From: Hormoscilla sp. GUM202
GTDB taxonomy: Bacteria; Cyanobacteriota; Cyanobacteriia; Cyanobacteriales; Desertifilaceae
NCBI GenBank assembly: GCA_005518205.2
Contig: RFFC02000051.1
Location: 1-38,869 of the forward strand
Reading direction: 5' to 3'
DNA length: 38,869 bases
The translations under genes were made by a program, and so were the position numbers. The notes beneath the pieces are model-generated. The model was not told where the DNA came from. It ran no database searches and was given only the letters and a program-made list of their open reading frames with translations. Shown piece by piece: positions 16,679 through 25,288 of this stretch. The stretch's first letter is position 1; each line of letters opens with the position of its first letter.

Positions 16679-17086
16679 GGGGCAGATGTTAACGACAAAG
16701 ATGATAATGGCTGTATTTCACTGCATTTAGTGCCAGTTAAAGGGATAACAGATATGGCAGTGTTGCTGATTGAAAACGGTGCCGAAGTTAATGCGAAAAA
16801 AAATACAAACTATACCCCACTTCACTTAACTGTAGCCTGTAAGGCCGATCAAATAGTAGCTTTATTAATCGATAATGGCGCAGAGGTAGATGCCCAGGAT
16901 AAAAATGAAAACACGCCACTACATTGGGCAGCAAGCAGAGGTCTAACAGATATAGCAACTCTGTTACTCGATCGTGGCGCAGATGTTAATGCTAGGACTA
17001 ATAATGGTAAAACTCCACTGCAACTAGCGTTAGACGCCAACCACTCGCAACTGGCAGAACTACTCAGAAGTTATGGCGGAACCTAG
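16679..17086 (+). pseudogene. Ankyrin-repeat protein, 5'-truncated
   Basis: Four ankyrin repeats of about 33 residues: GADVNDKDDNGCISLHL, NGAEVNAKKNTNYTPLHL, NGAEVDAQDKNENTPLHWAA and RGADVNARTNNGKTPLQLAL, then a short cap ending at TAG 17086. The frame upstream of 16679 is antisense to the LRR units, so the native 5' part is lost and a recombination joint lies at about 16678. Ankyrin repeats mediate protein contacts; no enzymatic domain is left. From 17087 to 17254 I see no gene, only a small GGTTTATGGCC-type hairpin. Confidence 0.75.
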
Positions 17087-17254
17087 GGTTGACAATCCGG
17101 GAGATCGATCTGCTTGAATTAAAAAACCAGGTTTATGGCCTGGGTTTCCGAGTTTTGTCCTGTACGATCGAGCCCCAGTATCAGAATGGAGATAGAATAA
17201 GCAAAGCATAAATCTTGTCAAGCTCAATAGCAAAGCCAACCCAAACACAGAACA

Positions 17255-17613
17255 ATGTCAGAAACTATCAGAGCAGTGTACGAAAACGGGGTACTGCTTC
17301 GGCGTCTTCCGCATGCTCTTGTCCTGAAGGACGCGGCATGCTCCAGACACCGCCATTGCATCCGGTTTCCTTGAGCGAATCAGAACATGTATGCTTGGAA
17401 GTACGGTTCTGAGTGCCACCGGTGGAGCCAGAGACTAGGCAGCAGATCCAGACTCTATTGGAAAAAGCAGCCCAGCAGGTGAAGATCCGAAAGCCGACGG
17501 GTAAAGTCGATCCAGCTGTGGAAGCAGAACTTCGGGAACTAGCAGACGAACTGGGTAAAATCCCTGGGAAGCCGCTTTCAGAAATCGCGATCGAACAAAG
17601 GGGGCCCTGGTGA
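17255..17613 (+). pseudogene. AF2212-like (DUF104) antitoxin, disrupted
   Basis: Starts MSETIRAVYENGVL, the standard opening of these antitoxins. Then a 45-base imperfect palindrome interrupts the gene. The expected next part (LHPVSLSESEHVCLEVRF) resumes in another frame and hits TGA at 17410-17412. The tail, VPPVEPETRQQIQTLLEKAA to IEQRGPW, follows in that frame and ends at 17613, overlapping the GTG of a PIN toxin fragment. The pair was an ordinary antitoxin-VapC operon and both parts are broken. Confidence 0.65.
17304..17348. repeat. Hairpin insertion inside the antitoxin gene
   Basis: The stem is made of GTCT/AGAC, GCATGC/GCATGC and GTCC/GGAC with small internal loops and a TGAA loop. 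It appears to be a short palindromic element inserted after codon 14 of the antitoxin. Confidence 0.5.
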
Positions 17614-17660
17614 CTACCTACTTCTTGGATACCAGCGCCATATTCAAACGCAGCCCGCGT
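17610..17660 (+). pseudogene. VapC-type PIN toxin, N-terminal fragment
   Basis: GTG start overlapping the antitoxin stop (GTGA); reads VTTYFLDTSAIFKR, with the first PIN Asp in LDTSA. Similarity ends after about 14 residues, just before the tRNA promoter region. The rest of the gene is absent. Confidence 0.6.
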
Positions 17661-17712
17661 GGCTGTACCGGTGGCGGCCTCGGGTCAGGAAAAAAATTTT
17701 TTTCTCTAGGGG

Positions 17713-17741
17713 TTGACGAATCTGAAAAAATGCGTCATGAT
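17713..17741 (+). promoter_or_regulatory. Promoter for tRNA-Leu
   Basis: -35 TTGACG (17713-17718), 17-bp spacer, -10 CATGAT (17736-17741). It predicts a start about 29 bases before the tRNA. Confidence 0.6.
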
Positions 17742-17776
17742 AGTTAAGGGCAGTGAAAACTGCACTAGATAAGTAG

Positions 17777-17860
17777 GCGGAACTGGCGGAATTGGTAGAC
17801 GCGCTAGATTCAGGTTCTAGTGTCCGCAAGGACTTCGGGGTTCAAGTCCCCGGTTCCGCA
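17777..17860 (+). tRNA. tRNA-Leu (anticodon CAG)
   Basis: 84 bases with the acceptor stem GCGGAAC/GTTCCGC and A73. The anticodon stem CTAGA/TCTAG encloses the loop TTCAGGT, giving anticodon CAG. It has the long variable arm of class II tRNAs (TGTCCGCAAGGACTT) and a T arm containing GGTTCAAGTCC. CCA is not encoded. It decodes CUG. Confidence 0.95.
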
Positions 17861-17861
17861 T

Positions 17862-18677
17862 ATGATATTGACCAGTCGGAAAAACCCCCTGGTAAAGCAG
17901 CTCAGAAAGCTGCACCATCCTCAAGGGCGTCGCGAACAGCAGTTGTTTCTGCTGGAAGGCACCCATTTGCTGGAAGTGGCCTGTGCTGTGGATTATCCCC
18001 TGGTGACTGTTTGTTGCACGACCGATTGGTTGGCAGGTCATGGCCCCCTCTGGGAAAATGCCTGCCGACGGTGCCAGCGCACCGAGTTGGTCTCTCCTGA
18101 GGTGATGCAAGCGATCGCCACCACCGTCCATCCAGATGGGGTGGTGGCTGCGGCCCAGCCGCGATCGCAGTCAGGTGTACTTCCAACAAGATTAGGGTTA
18201 GCATTAGAGACAGTGCAAGACCCTGGCAACTTGGGTACAATGATGAGAACTGCGGTAGCTGCCGGTGCCGAAGGTTTGTGGCTGAGTGCCGACAGCGTAG
18301 ATATCCACCATCCTAAACTATTGCGGGCCTCAGCCGGTGAATGGTTCCGGTTGCCCGTCGCTGTCAGTCCCGACTTAAAAGATCTCGTCTATCGCTGCCA
18401 ACAGCAGGGAATACAGGTTGTGGCAACATCTCCCCTAGCAGATAATATCTACTGGGAGATAGATTTGAGCTGTCCCACCCTGATTTTGCTGGGCAATGAA
18501 GGTGCCGGTTTATCCCCCGATTTGGCATCTCTGGCCGATCGGCACGTGAAAATTCCTCTTGCTAATGGGGTAGAGTCCTTAAATGTGGCGATCGCCGCTG
18601 CCTTAGTTTTGTACGAGGCCCAACGCCAAGGCCTGACAATCAGCAACTCGGTCACCGAAAACAATCACGGAATTTGA
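17862..18677 (+). CDS. SpoU (TrmH/RlmB)-family RNA 2'-O-methyltransferase
   Basis: 271 residues from ATG 17862 (MILTSRKNPLVKQL, the usual start of this group, with KQLRKLHHPQGR and LLEGTHL in the substrate-binding N-terminal domain). The three SPOUT motifs are intact: VQDPGNLGTMMRTA, LLGNEGAGLS and ANGVESLNVAIAAAL. The enzyme methylates ribose 2'-OH in rRNA or tRNA using SAM; the exact target cannot be told. The ATG lies one base after the tRNA-Leu gene, leaving no room for a ribosome site outside the tRNA. If both are co-transcribed, tRNA 3' processing would leave an essentially leaderless mRNA. Confidence 0.88.
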   Translation: MILTSRKNPLVKQLRKLHHPQGRREQQLFLLEGTHLLEVACAVDYPLVTVCCTTDWLAGHGPLWENACRRCQRTELVSPEVMQAIATTVHPDGVVAAAQPRSQSGVLPTRLGLALETVQDPGNLGTMMRTAVAAGAEGLWLSADSVDIHHPKLLRASAGEWFRLPVAVSPDLKDLVYRCQQQGIQVVATSPLADNIYWEIDLSCPTLILLGNEGAGLSPDLASLADRHVKIPLANGVESLNVAIAAALVLYEAQRQGLTISNSVTENNHGI

Positions 18678-18776
18678 ATAATTTTATAGTCCCACAGTTT
18701 ATGGGGGTTTATTCCTAGAGAAGACAGCTAAGGCCGAATGGCAAGAGATATCATATTCTCGCTTATTGCCCAATAG

Positions 18777-19186
18777 ATATCCCAAACAAATAGCTTTGGG
18801 GCAGACCTTGGTTTAGGCGCTGATGAGGTAAATTCTGCCCCTGGTGACTCAAGAGGACCAACCGTCATTGATGGATCGATCGCTGGCATTACTTCCTTTG
18901 GTCTAGGGTGAACAGCAATCCTGCCTCTGACATTGACAATACCATAAATGCTTCTTACGGAGAGTTTTCTTTTGATACCCGGGTGTCATCCTACGCTGAT
19001 TGGATCGACAATATTCTCAATGAGTGGAACAGTAATAACAACCCAGGAGATGGCAGTCCTGGAGATGGGGGCAGTCCAGCTAGCGTACCAGAACCCAGTA
19101 CGCTAGCTGGACTGATGGTACTTGGCGCAGGTCTCCTGCTAACAGGGAAAAAGCATCGGTCTACCCAAAAGAGATCGGAAGCCTAG
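18777..19186 (+). pseudogene. Trypsin-like protease C-terminus with PEP-CTERM anchor, frameshifted
   Basis: The first frame has NSFGADLGLGADEVN, GDSRGPTVIDGSIAGITSFG and a stop at 18909-18911. GDSRGP corresponds to the GDSGGP active-Ser motif of S1 proteases with Gly changed to Arg. In the next frame NSNPASDID continues the domain, then a Gly/Asp/Asn-rich linker and a PEP-CTERM sorting signal, VPEPSTLAGLMVLGAGLLLT followed by basic residues. The N-terminal part with the His and Asp of the triad is missing. It is the remnant of a secreted, exosortase-anchored protease. Confidence 0.7.
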
Positions 19187-19242
19187 AGGTCTGAAATTGC
19201 GAATTGTCAATTGCTTCCAAATGGGAAGAAAATAAACATTGA

Positions 19243-19506
19243 TTAAAAATCCTCATGGCCTGACTCGGAGTGCCGAGAGTTGATAAATTCCTCAATGTCT
19301 GCGACAGCCGCTTCTAAGTCACCAGCATCCATCGGTGCTGGTGCTGCCTTTTGAGGGAGGCGATCGCCAGTTCGGCCACGAGACTTGAGAGTAGGGGATT
19401 TCGGCGTTTCGATTTCACCAGTAAGCAGTGTTTCCTGCAATTGGTCCAGGGAGTGAAGAAACTCGTTTCGGGAAGAAATCCGCAGATGTTGTTCTTCTTG
19501 ATTCAT
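19243..19506 (-). CDS. Small conserved-type hypothetical protein
   Basis: 87 residues from ATG 19506 (MNQEEQHLRISSRNEFLHSL). It is charged, with an N-terminal helix (FLHSLDQLQETLL), a basic Pro/Ser linker and an acidic C-terminal helix (DLEAAVADIEEFINS). No membrane segment or known motif is seen. The frame is open further upstream to 19560 but lacks a good start there. It is divergent from lpdA, with 237 bp between the starts. Function unknown. Confidence 0.6.
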   Translation of the reverse strand: MNQEEQHLRISSRNEFLHSLDQLQETLLTGEIETPKSPTLKSRGRTGDRLPQKAAPAPMDAGDLEAAVADIEEFINSRHSESGHEDF

Positions 19507-19594
19507 AATGGATTGACTCCAGTATAATAAAAAACATCGGCCCTTGGCCGTTCGTTGCATTCATATAGCAGCACCCGATAGATTGTGCGATCGC

Positions 19595-19622
19595 TTGACG
19601 AAAGACAGACTTTGTGTATGGT
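19595..19622 (+). promoter_or_regulatory. Upstream promoter of lpdA
   Basis: TTGACG (19595-19600), 16-bp spacer, TATGGT (19617-19622). Confidence 0.45.
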
Positions 19623-19683
19623 AGCGTACCCAGAAAAAAACAGTTGCTCTTGTCTGCCGACGGTAAAATAACTCCAGGCATGC

Positions 19684-19713
19684 TTAACATTCGGGATTCC
19701 CTTCGGCTAAGAT
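19684..19713 (+). promoter_or_regulatory. Proximal promoter of lpdA
   Basis: TTAACA (19684-19689), 18-bp spacer, TAAGAT (19708-19713), with GTGAAGGG just before the ATG as ribosome site. Confidence 0.4.
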
Positions 19714-19743
19714 AAAAGGCGATCGGGCACATGGAGTGAAGGG

Positions 19744-21177
19744 ATGTCTCAAGATTTTGATTACGATTTGGCGATTATCGGTGCAGGGGTGGGCGGACAT
19801 GGCGCTGCTATACATGCGGTCAGCTGCGGACTGCGGACGGCAATTGTGGAAGCGGCGGAAATGGGGGGAACATGCATTAATCGCGGTTGCATTCCCTCAA
19901 AAGCTTTGCTGGCAGCAGCAGGACGGGTGCGAGAACTGCATGATGCCCACCATCTGAAAACTTTGGGCATTCAGATAGCCGGTGTGGAGTTCGACCGCCA
20001 GGCGATCGCGGACCATGCGGCCAACATCGTCAGCAAAATACGGGGGGACATGACCAATAGCCTCAAACGCCTGGGGATAGATACGATAAAAGGTTGGGGT
20101 AAGGTAGCGGGTCCGCAAAAGGTAACGGTAGCCACGGATGCAGGTGAGAAAACCATTACGGCTAAAGATATCATCCTGGCCCCCGGTTCGGTCCCCTGGG
20201 TGCCTCCAGGGATTGAAATAGATGGCAAAACGGTGTTTACTAGCGATGATGCCTTGAAGCTAGACTGGCTGCCATCTTGGGTGGCGATTATCGGCAGCGG
20301 CTATATTGGCTTGGAGTTTTCCGACATCTACACGGCCCTAGGCTGCGAAATTACCATGATCGAAGCCTTAGACAAGCTAATGCCAGCTTTTGACCCGGAT
20401 ATTGCTAAATTGGCCAAGCGGGTGCTGATCGATCCCCGTGATATAGAAACTAAGGTGGGCATGTTGGCGAAAAAGGTGACTCCGGGTTCGCCAGTGGTCA
20501 TTGAACTGGCAGATGCGAAAACCAAAGAAGTAGTAGAGGTTCTGGAAGTAGATGCTTGTCTGGTGGCAACGGGACGCATCCCGGTGGCCAAAAATATGGG
20601 GTTGGAATTATTAGCGGTGGAACTGGACCGCAGAGGCTTTATTCCCGTTAATGACAAAATGGCAGTGTTAGCGGACGGGGAACCCGTGCCCCATTTGTGG
20701 GCCATTGGGGACGCAACTGGTAAGATGATGCTGGCCCACGCGGCATCGGCCCAAGGCATTACGGTGGTGGAAAATGTTTGCGGGCGCGATCGCGAAGTAA
20801 ACTATAGCAGTATCCCCGCAGCAGCCTTTACTCATCCAGAAATCAGTTATGTGGGCATGACCGAACCCCAGGCCAAGGAATTAGGTGCCGACCAAGGGTT
20901 TGAAGTGGCCTCAGTACGGACCTACTTTAAGGGTAACTCTAAGGCGATCGCCTCTGTGGAAACGGACGGGATAGCCAAAGTCATCTATCGTCAAGATACG
21001 GGGGAACTGCTGGGAGTCCACATTCTGGGGGCCCACGCCTCGGATCTGATCCACGAAGCAGCATCTGCGATCGCCGATCGTCAGTCAGTCAACCGCCTGG
21101 GCCATCTGGTTCACACCCATCCCACCCTTTCAGAAGTCCTGGACGATGCCTATAAACGGGCCATGTCTCATACGTAG
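19744..21177 (+). CDS. lpdA: Dihydrolipoyl dehydrogenase (E3)
   Basis: 477 residues, full length for the family. It shows the FAD-binding GAGVGGHG (residues 13-20), the redox disulfide in [15 protein letters not shown] (Cys 44 and 49), the NAD-binding [10 protein letters not shown] near 185, the FAD-contacting [17 protein letters not shown], and the catalytic HTHPTLSE (His about 459, Glu about 464). It reoxidises dihydrolipoamide, passing electrons to NAD+, in the pyruvate dehydrogenase complex and related complexes. It lies directly upstream of trpC, separated by repeats. Confidence 0.96.
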   Translation: MSQDFDYDLAIIGAGVGGHGAAIHAVSCGLRTAIVEAAEMGGTCINRGCIPSKALLAAAGRVRELHDAHHLKTLGIQIAGVEFDRQAIADHAANIVSKIRGDMTNSLKRLGIDTIKGWGKVAGPQKVTVATDAGEKTITAKDIILAPGSVPWVPPGIEIDGKTVFTSDDALKLDWLPSWVAIIGSGYIGLEFSDIYTALGCEITMIEALDKLMPAFDPDIAKLAKRVLIDPRDIETKVGMLAKKVTPGSPVVIELADAKTKEVVEVLEVDACLVATGRIPVAKNMGLELLAVELDRRGFIPVNDKMAVLADGEPVPHLWAIGDATGKMMLAHAASAQGITVVENVCGRDREVNYSSIPAAAFTHPEISYVGMTEPQAKELGADQGFEVASVRTYFKGNSKAIASVETDGIAKVIYRQDTGELLGVHILGAHASDLIHEAASAIADRQSVNRLGHLVHTHPTLSEVLDDAYKRAMSHT

Positions 21178-21232
21178 GGCGGGCGTCTCGCCTGCCCTAG
21201 AGGCGTAGGGCGGGCGTCTCGCCTGCCCGTCA
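21176..21232. repeat. Two tandem GTAGGGCGGGCGTCTCGCCT repeats
   Basis: Two copies of a palindromic GGGCGGGC...GCCTGCCC unit after lpdA. It is a widespread cyanobacterial repeat and may act as a terminator. Confidence 0.8.
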
Positions 21233-21259
21233 TTCGCAACAATTTGGACAAATTTGACG

Positions 21260-21322
21260 AGCAATTGACAATCAACAATTAACAATTAACAATTAGCAAT
21301 GGACAATTAACAATTAGCAATT
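21260..21322. repeat. AACAATT tandem repeat before trpC
   Basis: Runs of CAATTAACAATTAGCAATT up to the trpC start codon, so no Shine-Dalgarno is visible for that gene. Confidence 0.85.
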
Positions 21323-21323
21323 C

Positions 21324-22205
21324 ATGCAAATCCGTCGCCGTCCTCCCAGCCCACCAGTAGATCTACTCAACCTGCGTTATGAGGTAACCTTGCCTGATAG
21401 CGCCCCCCAGAATATCCTAGAGGAAATTGTCTGGCACAAGGAAAAGGAAATTGACCAAAGGCGCTCAAAGTTACCTTTGAGTGACCTGAAGCGTCAGGTA
21501 GAGAAAGCGCCAGCATCCCGTGATTTTGTGGGGGCCCTGGGCCGGGGCAAAACATCCCCCGCCCTCATCGCTGAGGTGAAAAAAGCCTCCCCTTCTAAGG
21601 GGGTGATTCGTGAAGACTTCGATCCAGTGGCGATCGCCCATGCCTACCAGCAAGGGGGCGCAACTTGCCTGTCGGTGCTAACGGATGCAAAATTCTTTCA
21701 AGGCAGCTTTGAAAACCTGGGTCAAGTCAGAAATGCTGTAGACTTGCCCTTGTTATGTAAAGAGTTTATCATCTATCCTTACCAAATCTATCTGGCCCGG
21801 ATCTATGGGGCGGATGCGGTGCTGTTAATAGCGGCCATTCTGAGCGATCGGGATCTGGAATACTTTGTGAAGATAGCGAAAATATTGCAGATGACTGCTT
21901 TGATAGAAGTTCACTCCCTAGCAGAACTAGACCGGGTTTTAGCTCTGAAAGACGTTACCATAGTCGGAATTAATAATCGCAACTTGGAAGATTTTTCCGT
22001 AGACTTGCAAACAACTTGCCAGTTGCTAGAGGCCCGGGGAGATATTTTACAATCACGCGATATATTAGTAGTAAGTGAGTCGGGACTGCATACTCCAGAC
22101 GATCTGAAACTGGTTGGGGATGCGGGTGCTGCTGCTGTATTGATTGGCGAATCACTGGTGAAACAGCCCGAACCCGGAAAGGCGATCGGGCATCTGTTTC
22201 CCTAG
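21324..22205 (+). CDS. trpC: Indole-3-glycerol phosphate synthase
   Basis: 293 residues with the N-terminal extension common in cyanobacteria. TIM-barrel motifs are present: [16 protein letters not shown] (catalytic Lys, phosphate site), [17 protein letters not shown] (catalytic Lys), [28 protein letters not shown] and VVSESGL. It closes the ring of CdRP to give indole-3-glycerol phosphate in tryptophan synthesis. The gene stands alone, as trp genes usually do in cyanobacteria. Confidence 0.96.
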   Translation: MQIRRRPPSPPVDLLNLRYEVTLPDSAPQNILEEIVWHKEKEIDQRRSKLPLSDLKRQVEKAPASRDFVGALGRGKTSPALIAEVKKASPSKGVIREDFDPVAIAHAYQQGGATCLSVLTDAKFFQGSFENLGQVRNAVDLPLLCKEFIIYPYQIYLARIYGADAVLLIAAILSDRDLEYFVKIAKILQMTALIEVHSLAELDRVLALKDVTIVGINNRNLEDFSVDLQTTCQLLEARGDILQSRDILVVSESGLHTPDDLKLVGDAGAAAVLIGESLVKQPEPGKAIGHLFP

Positions 22206-22327
22206 GAAAAGGACGTGATGCCTGCTCGGACAGGCATCAATAATTTGGATAGATGGTATCATATTTTATTGGGTGCAAATTAAATGAGCGACAGTCTATA
22301 CTACAATTTTTTGGGAGATTTAGATCG

Positions 22328-22606
22328 ATGGAGCCTATTCCCATTCCTTCTCACATTCACTACGAACTGCTACTGCAACTTTTAGAACGGCAGACATGGT
22401 TAGCTGTGAGTAACCAGTCTCCCCAGCAGGAACAAGTCCATCAGTTGATTATTACCCTGCGAAAAGCCCTGGCCCAACAGCGACAACTGGAAGAAAGTTG
22501 CCACCAGGCTAACTTGCCCATTGACTATCGCTGGTCTTTAAATGAAGTTACAACAGTTCCGGCTACGTCCGGAGGCGATCGGGGGGGCGATGGACCAAAG
22601 CTCTAG
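22328..22606 (+). CDS. DUF5340-type cyanobacterial protein
   Basis: 92 residues from ATG 22328 (MEPIPIPSHIHYELLLQLLE), a start I recall as characteristic of the cyanobacterial DUF5340 family. It is soluble and mainly helical, with a QQEQVHQLIITLRKALAQQR helix. The upstream open frame to 22253 lacks the family's sequence, so the internal ATG is preferred. Function unknown. From 22607 to 22731 I see no gene or convincing riboswitch. Confidence 0.75.
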   Translation: MEPIPIPSHIHYELLLQLLERQTWLAVSNQSPQQEQVHQLIITLRKALAQQRQLEESCHQANLPIDYRWSLNEVTTVPATSGGDRGGDGPKL

Positions 22607-22731
22607 TGAAGGTTTTCTTCGATGAGTTCGGAGTTGTTAAGTAACTATCCAACTCAGGTTGTCTGCTTGCCACTATGCTGCTGACAACTGACAACTGATA
22701 ACCGATCGATTATTTGTGATGGCAAAAAAGA

Positions 22732-23757
22732 ATGAATCAAGCCAATTTTAATCCTAATGACATTGCTGTACCTAACGGCTCATTCTTTGGCTTTCCCTAT
22801 GGGGTTGAGGAGGCTTCAATTATTTTACTCCCTGTACCTTGGGATGTCACGACATCTTACGGAGAAGGTGCAGCCAATGGTCCGCAAGGGATCTTAGATG
22901 CTTCTGTACAGTTAGATTTTTACGACTTCGATATCCCCCATGCTTGGCAAACGAGGTGCGGAACTATACCCATTAACTCGGATATTCAAGACCAAAATCA
23001 GGCTATGAGAGCGATCGCAAAAGAGATTATTGAGTATCTGGCAACAGGTGGTAATGTTGATGATGAGGCGATCGGCCAACAGTTAGCAACCGTTAATCAA
23101 GCCTCGGCGGCTCTCAACAAATGGGTTTACACTCAAGGGTGGGAACTGCTAGAGGAAGGGAAGCTAGTGGGCCTCGTGGGTGGAGATCACAGCGTTCCTC
23201 TGGGGTTAATGCAAGCCCTAGCAGAACGGCATGAAGACTATGGTATTTTACAAATTGATGCCCATGCAGATCTTCGAGAAGCTTACGAGGGATTTACCTA
23301 TTCCCATGCTTCGATTATGTATAATGCTATGAAAATACTTCAAATTAGTCGCTTAGTGCAGGTGGGCATCCGAGATGTTTGTGAGGCAGAAATGGCAATG
23401 GTAAGGGGCGATCGCCGAATAGTCATGTTTGATGATTGGCAACTGAAAGCTAATGCTTACGAAGGCACCACCTGGGCGGCCCAGTGCCAGGAAATTATCT
23501 CCAATTTACCTGACAAGGTTTATATTAGCTTTGATATTGACGGATTGAATCCCTCCTATTGTCCCCATACAGGCACTCCCGTCCCCGGGGGCTTGGAGTT
23601 TAATGAAGCAATTTATTTACTGCGATCTTTAGTCCAAAGTGGGAAAAAGATTATTGGCTTCGATCTGTGCGAAGTTGCTCCCGGTGACGATGAGTGGGAT
23701 GGTAATGTGGGAGCGAGAGTCCTGTACAAGCTTGCTTGTTACATGGGTTGGAAGTAG
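22732..23757 (+). CDS. Ureohydrolase family (agmatinase/guanidine hydrolase-like)
   Basis: 341 residues with every metal-binding motif of the arginase fold: GGDHS, DAHADLR and SFDIDGLNPSYCP, plus DLCEVAP near the C-terminus. The family hydrolyses a guanidino group, releasing urea or ammonium, at a binuclear metal site. Cyanobacterial members with this look include agmatinases and the Ni-dependent guanidine hydrolase (Sll1077 type), and the sequence alone does not let me choose. The insertion between ILDASVQLDFYDFD and the GGDHS motif (with ATGGNVDDEAIGQQL) is not typical of classic agmatinase. It lies 3.3 kb upstream of an Orn/Lys/Arg-type decarboxylase, which might supply an amine substrate. 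Confidence 0.85.
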   Translation: MNQANFNPNDIAVPNGSFFGFPYGVEEASIILLPVPWDVTTSYGEGAANGPQGILDASVQLDFYDFDIPHAWQTRCGTIPINSDIQDQNQAMRAIAKEIIEYLATGGNVDDEAIGQQLATVNQASAALNKWVYTQGWELLEEGKLVGLVGGDHSVPLGLMQALAERHEDYGILQIDAHADLREAYEGFTYSHASIMYNAMKILQISRLVQVGIRDVCEAEMAMVRGDRRIVMFDDWQLKANAYEGTTWAAQCQEIISNLPDKVYISFDIDGLNPSYCPHTGTPVPGGLEFNEAIYLLRSLVQSGKKIIGFDLCEVAPGDDEWDGNVGARVLYKLACYMGWK

Positions 23758-23796
23758 GGCGATCGATCAACGTTGTTTGTGTAGCCCCACCCAATG

Positions 23797-23925
23797 CTCG
23801 TTCCCAGTCTCTGGCTGGGAACGCACCTTGGGAGGCTCTGCCTCCCGTATAGTATAGGACAGCGGGCCCACCTAGAGGCAGAGCCTCGGGAGTGCGTTCC
23901 CAGGGGTCGCCAGGGAACGAGTAAA
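23797..23925. repeat. Large inverted repeat (CTCGTTCCCA...)
   Basis: The left arm CTCGTTCCCAG...GGGAACGCAC and GGAGGCTCTGCC is mirrored by GGCAGAGCCTC and GTGCGTTCCCAGG...GGGAACGAG. It makes an extended hairpin between the ureohydrolase and Uma2 genes. A partial copy (GGCTGGGAACGCACCTTGGG) follows the Uma2 stop at 24640. Confidence 0.85.
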
Positions 23926-24058
23926 CACCCAAGGTAACACCATTTTTTTGAGATATGATATACTTAACGGTAGCGCCTATTCTCAGGAGGCACCGAGCCT
24001 CATAAGCATAAAGCCGAGAACTGAAAAACAACAACATCGTCAACAAATTAGTCCCATT

Positions 24059-24637
24059 ATGATCGCAGCAAAAGATATCTACCCAAAGTTAACCCATGAG
24101 GAGTATTTCGTTTGGGAAGAAAAACAACTGGAAAAACATGAATATATAGATGGACAAGTCTATGCCATGAGCGGCGGAAGCGTTAATCATGGCCGCATTG
24201 CCATCCGATTTACCGCCATGTTCGACGCTCATTTAGAGGGTAGTGGTTGTATGACTGGCAACTCTGACATCAAGGTTAATATTGTGGATATCAATAACTA
24301 TACCTATCCAGATGCTAGTGTAACCTGCGACGATCGCGATAAAAGCACCCCCAAATATTTTACCTATCCATGTTTAATTGTTGAGGTTTTGTCAGATAGC
24401 ACTGAAGCCTATGACAGGGGGGGCAAGTTTAGAATATATAGCCAAAACCCGGTTTTACAAGACTATTTATTAGTGAGCGCAACCCGTATTGAAATGGATT
24501 TGTATCACAAAAATGATGCCGGTGAATGGACGATCGTTAATTATCAAGAAGGTGACATCATAGAACTCAAAAGTATTAACCTGAGTTTCCCCGTCGAGCA
24601 AGTCTATCGCGGCCTCATCCTCACGCCAGAATCATGA
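24059..24637 (+). CDS. Uma2-family protein (DUF820, PD-(D/E)xK nuclease fold)
   Basis: 192 residues from ATG 24059. Family marks are LTHEEYFVWEEKQLEKHEYI (the YLxxE region), DGQVYAMSGGSVNHG, YPDASVTCD and LIVEVLSDSTEAYDRG, the last two giving the acidic residues of a restriction-endonuclease-like fold. These genes are highly multiplied in cyanobacteria and often IS-associated; their cellular role is unsettled. The frame is open further upstream but without family sequence. Confidence 0.85.
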   Translation: MIAAKDIYPKLTHEEYFVWEEKQLEKHEYIDGQVYAMSGGSVNHGRIAIRFTAMFDAHLEGSGCMTGNSDIKVNIVDINNYTYPDASVTCDDRDKSTPKYFTYPCLIVEVLSDSTEAYDRGGKFRIYSQNPVLQDYLLVSATRIEMDLYHKNDAGEWTIVNYQEGDIIELKSINLSFPVEQVYRGLILTPES

Positions 24638-24663
24638 TTGGCTGGGAACGCACCTTGGGAGGC

Positions 24664-25288
24664 CTACAGGGACGCGGGGCCGTTCGCTGGGGCAAAGTTA
24701 TGCCGCTTGAGGTTGAGACCCCAGGGAAATGGGCGAACATCTGATGATTTCCTTGAACAGACTCAGGGATCGGGGATAGAGGAAGTTTCTCAGGTAGTGG
24801 TAGGGTGTGTTAGGGGAGAGAAAATGATTTTAACGAAAATACTTGACATTAGCAGGCTACCTAGGATATGAGAGATTATGTACTCAGACAAATGTTATGC
24901 TACGGTTACAGGGAAAGGCTACAAAATTAAGCCGGGACAGCAGATGGGGCAAGGCTTCCAGCCCACAGGGACGCGGGGCCGTTCGCTGGGGCCAAGTTGT
25001 GCCGCTTGAGGTTGAGACCCCAGGGAAATGGGCGAACATCTGATGATTTCCTTGAACAGACTCAGGGATCGGGGGCGAGAAAATGATTTTAACGAAAATA
25101 CTTGACATGAGCAGGCTATCTATGAGATAAGATATTATGTACTCAGACAAATGTGATGCTACAGTTACAGGGAAAGGCTACAAAATTAAGCCGGGACAGC
25201 AGATGGGGCAAGGCTTCCAGCCCACAGGGACGCGGGGCCGCTCACTGGGGCCAAGTGGTCCCGCTTGAGGTTGAGACCCCAGGGAAAA
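24664..25288. repeat. Tandem direct repeat, 2.3 units of 299/259 bp
   Basis: Unit A (24664-24962) and unit B (24963-25221) share ACAGGGACGCGGGGCCG, GGTTGAGACCCCAGGGAAA, GGGCGAACATCTGATGATTT, a TTGACA box (24843 and 25102) and GGCTACAAAATTAAGCCGGG; unit B lacks about 40 bp. Unit C stops after GGTTGAGACCCCAGGGAAA at about 25288. No conserved reading frame is seen. Each full unit has a promoter-like box ahead of a GC-rich structured stretch, so repeated small RNA genes are possible. Confidence 0.7.

Noticed and set aside
19761-20759. Antisense ORFs within lpdA
   Set aside because: They are shadows of a strongly conserved enzyme with intact motifs on the plus strand.
24664-25288. Guanidine-I, cobalamin or 6S RNA motif in the tandem repeat
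   Set aside because: I looked for the conserved cores of these RNAs and did not find them. The identity stays open.
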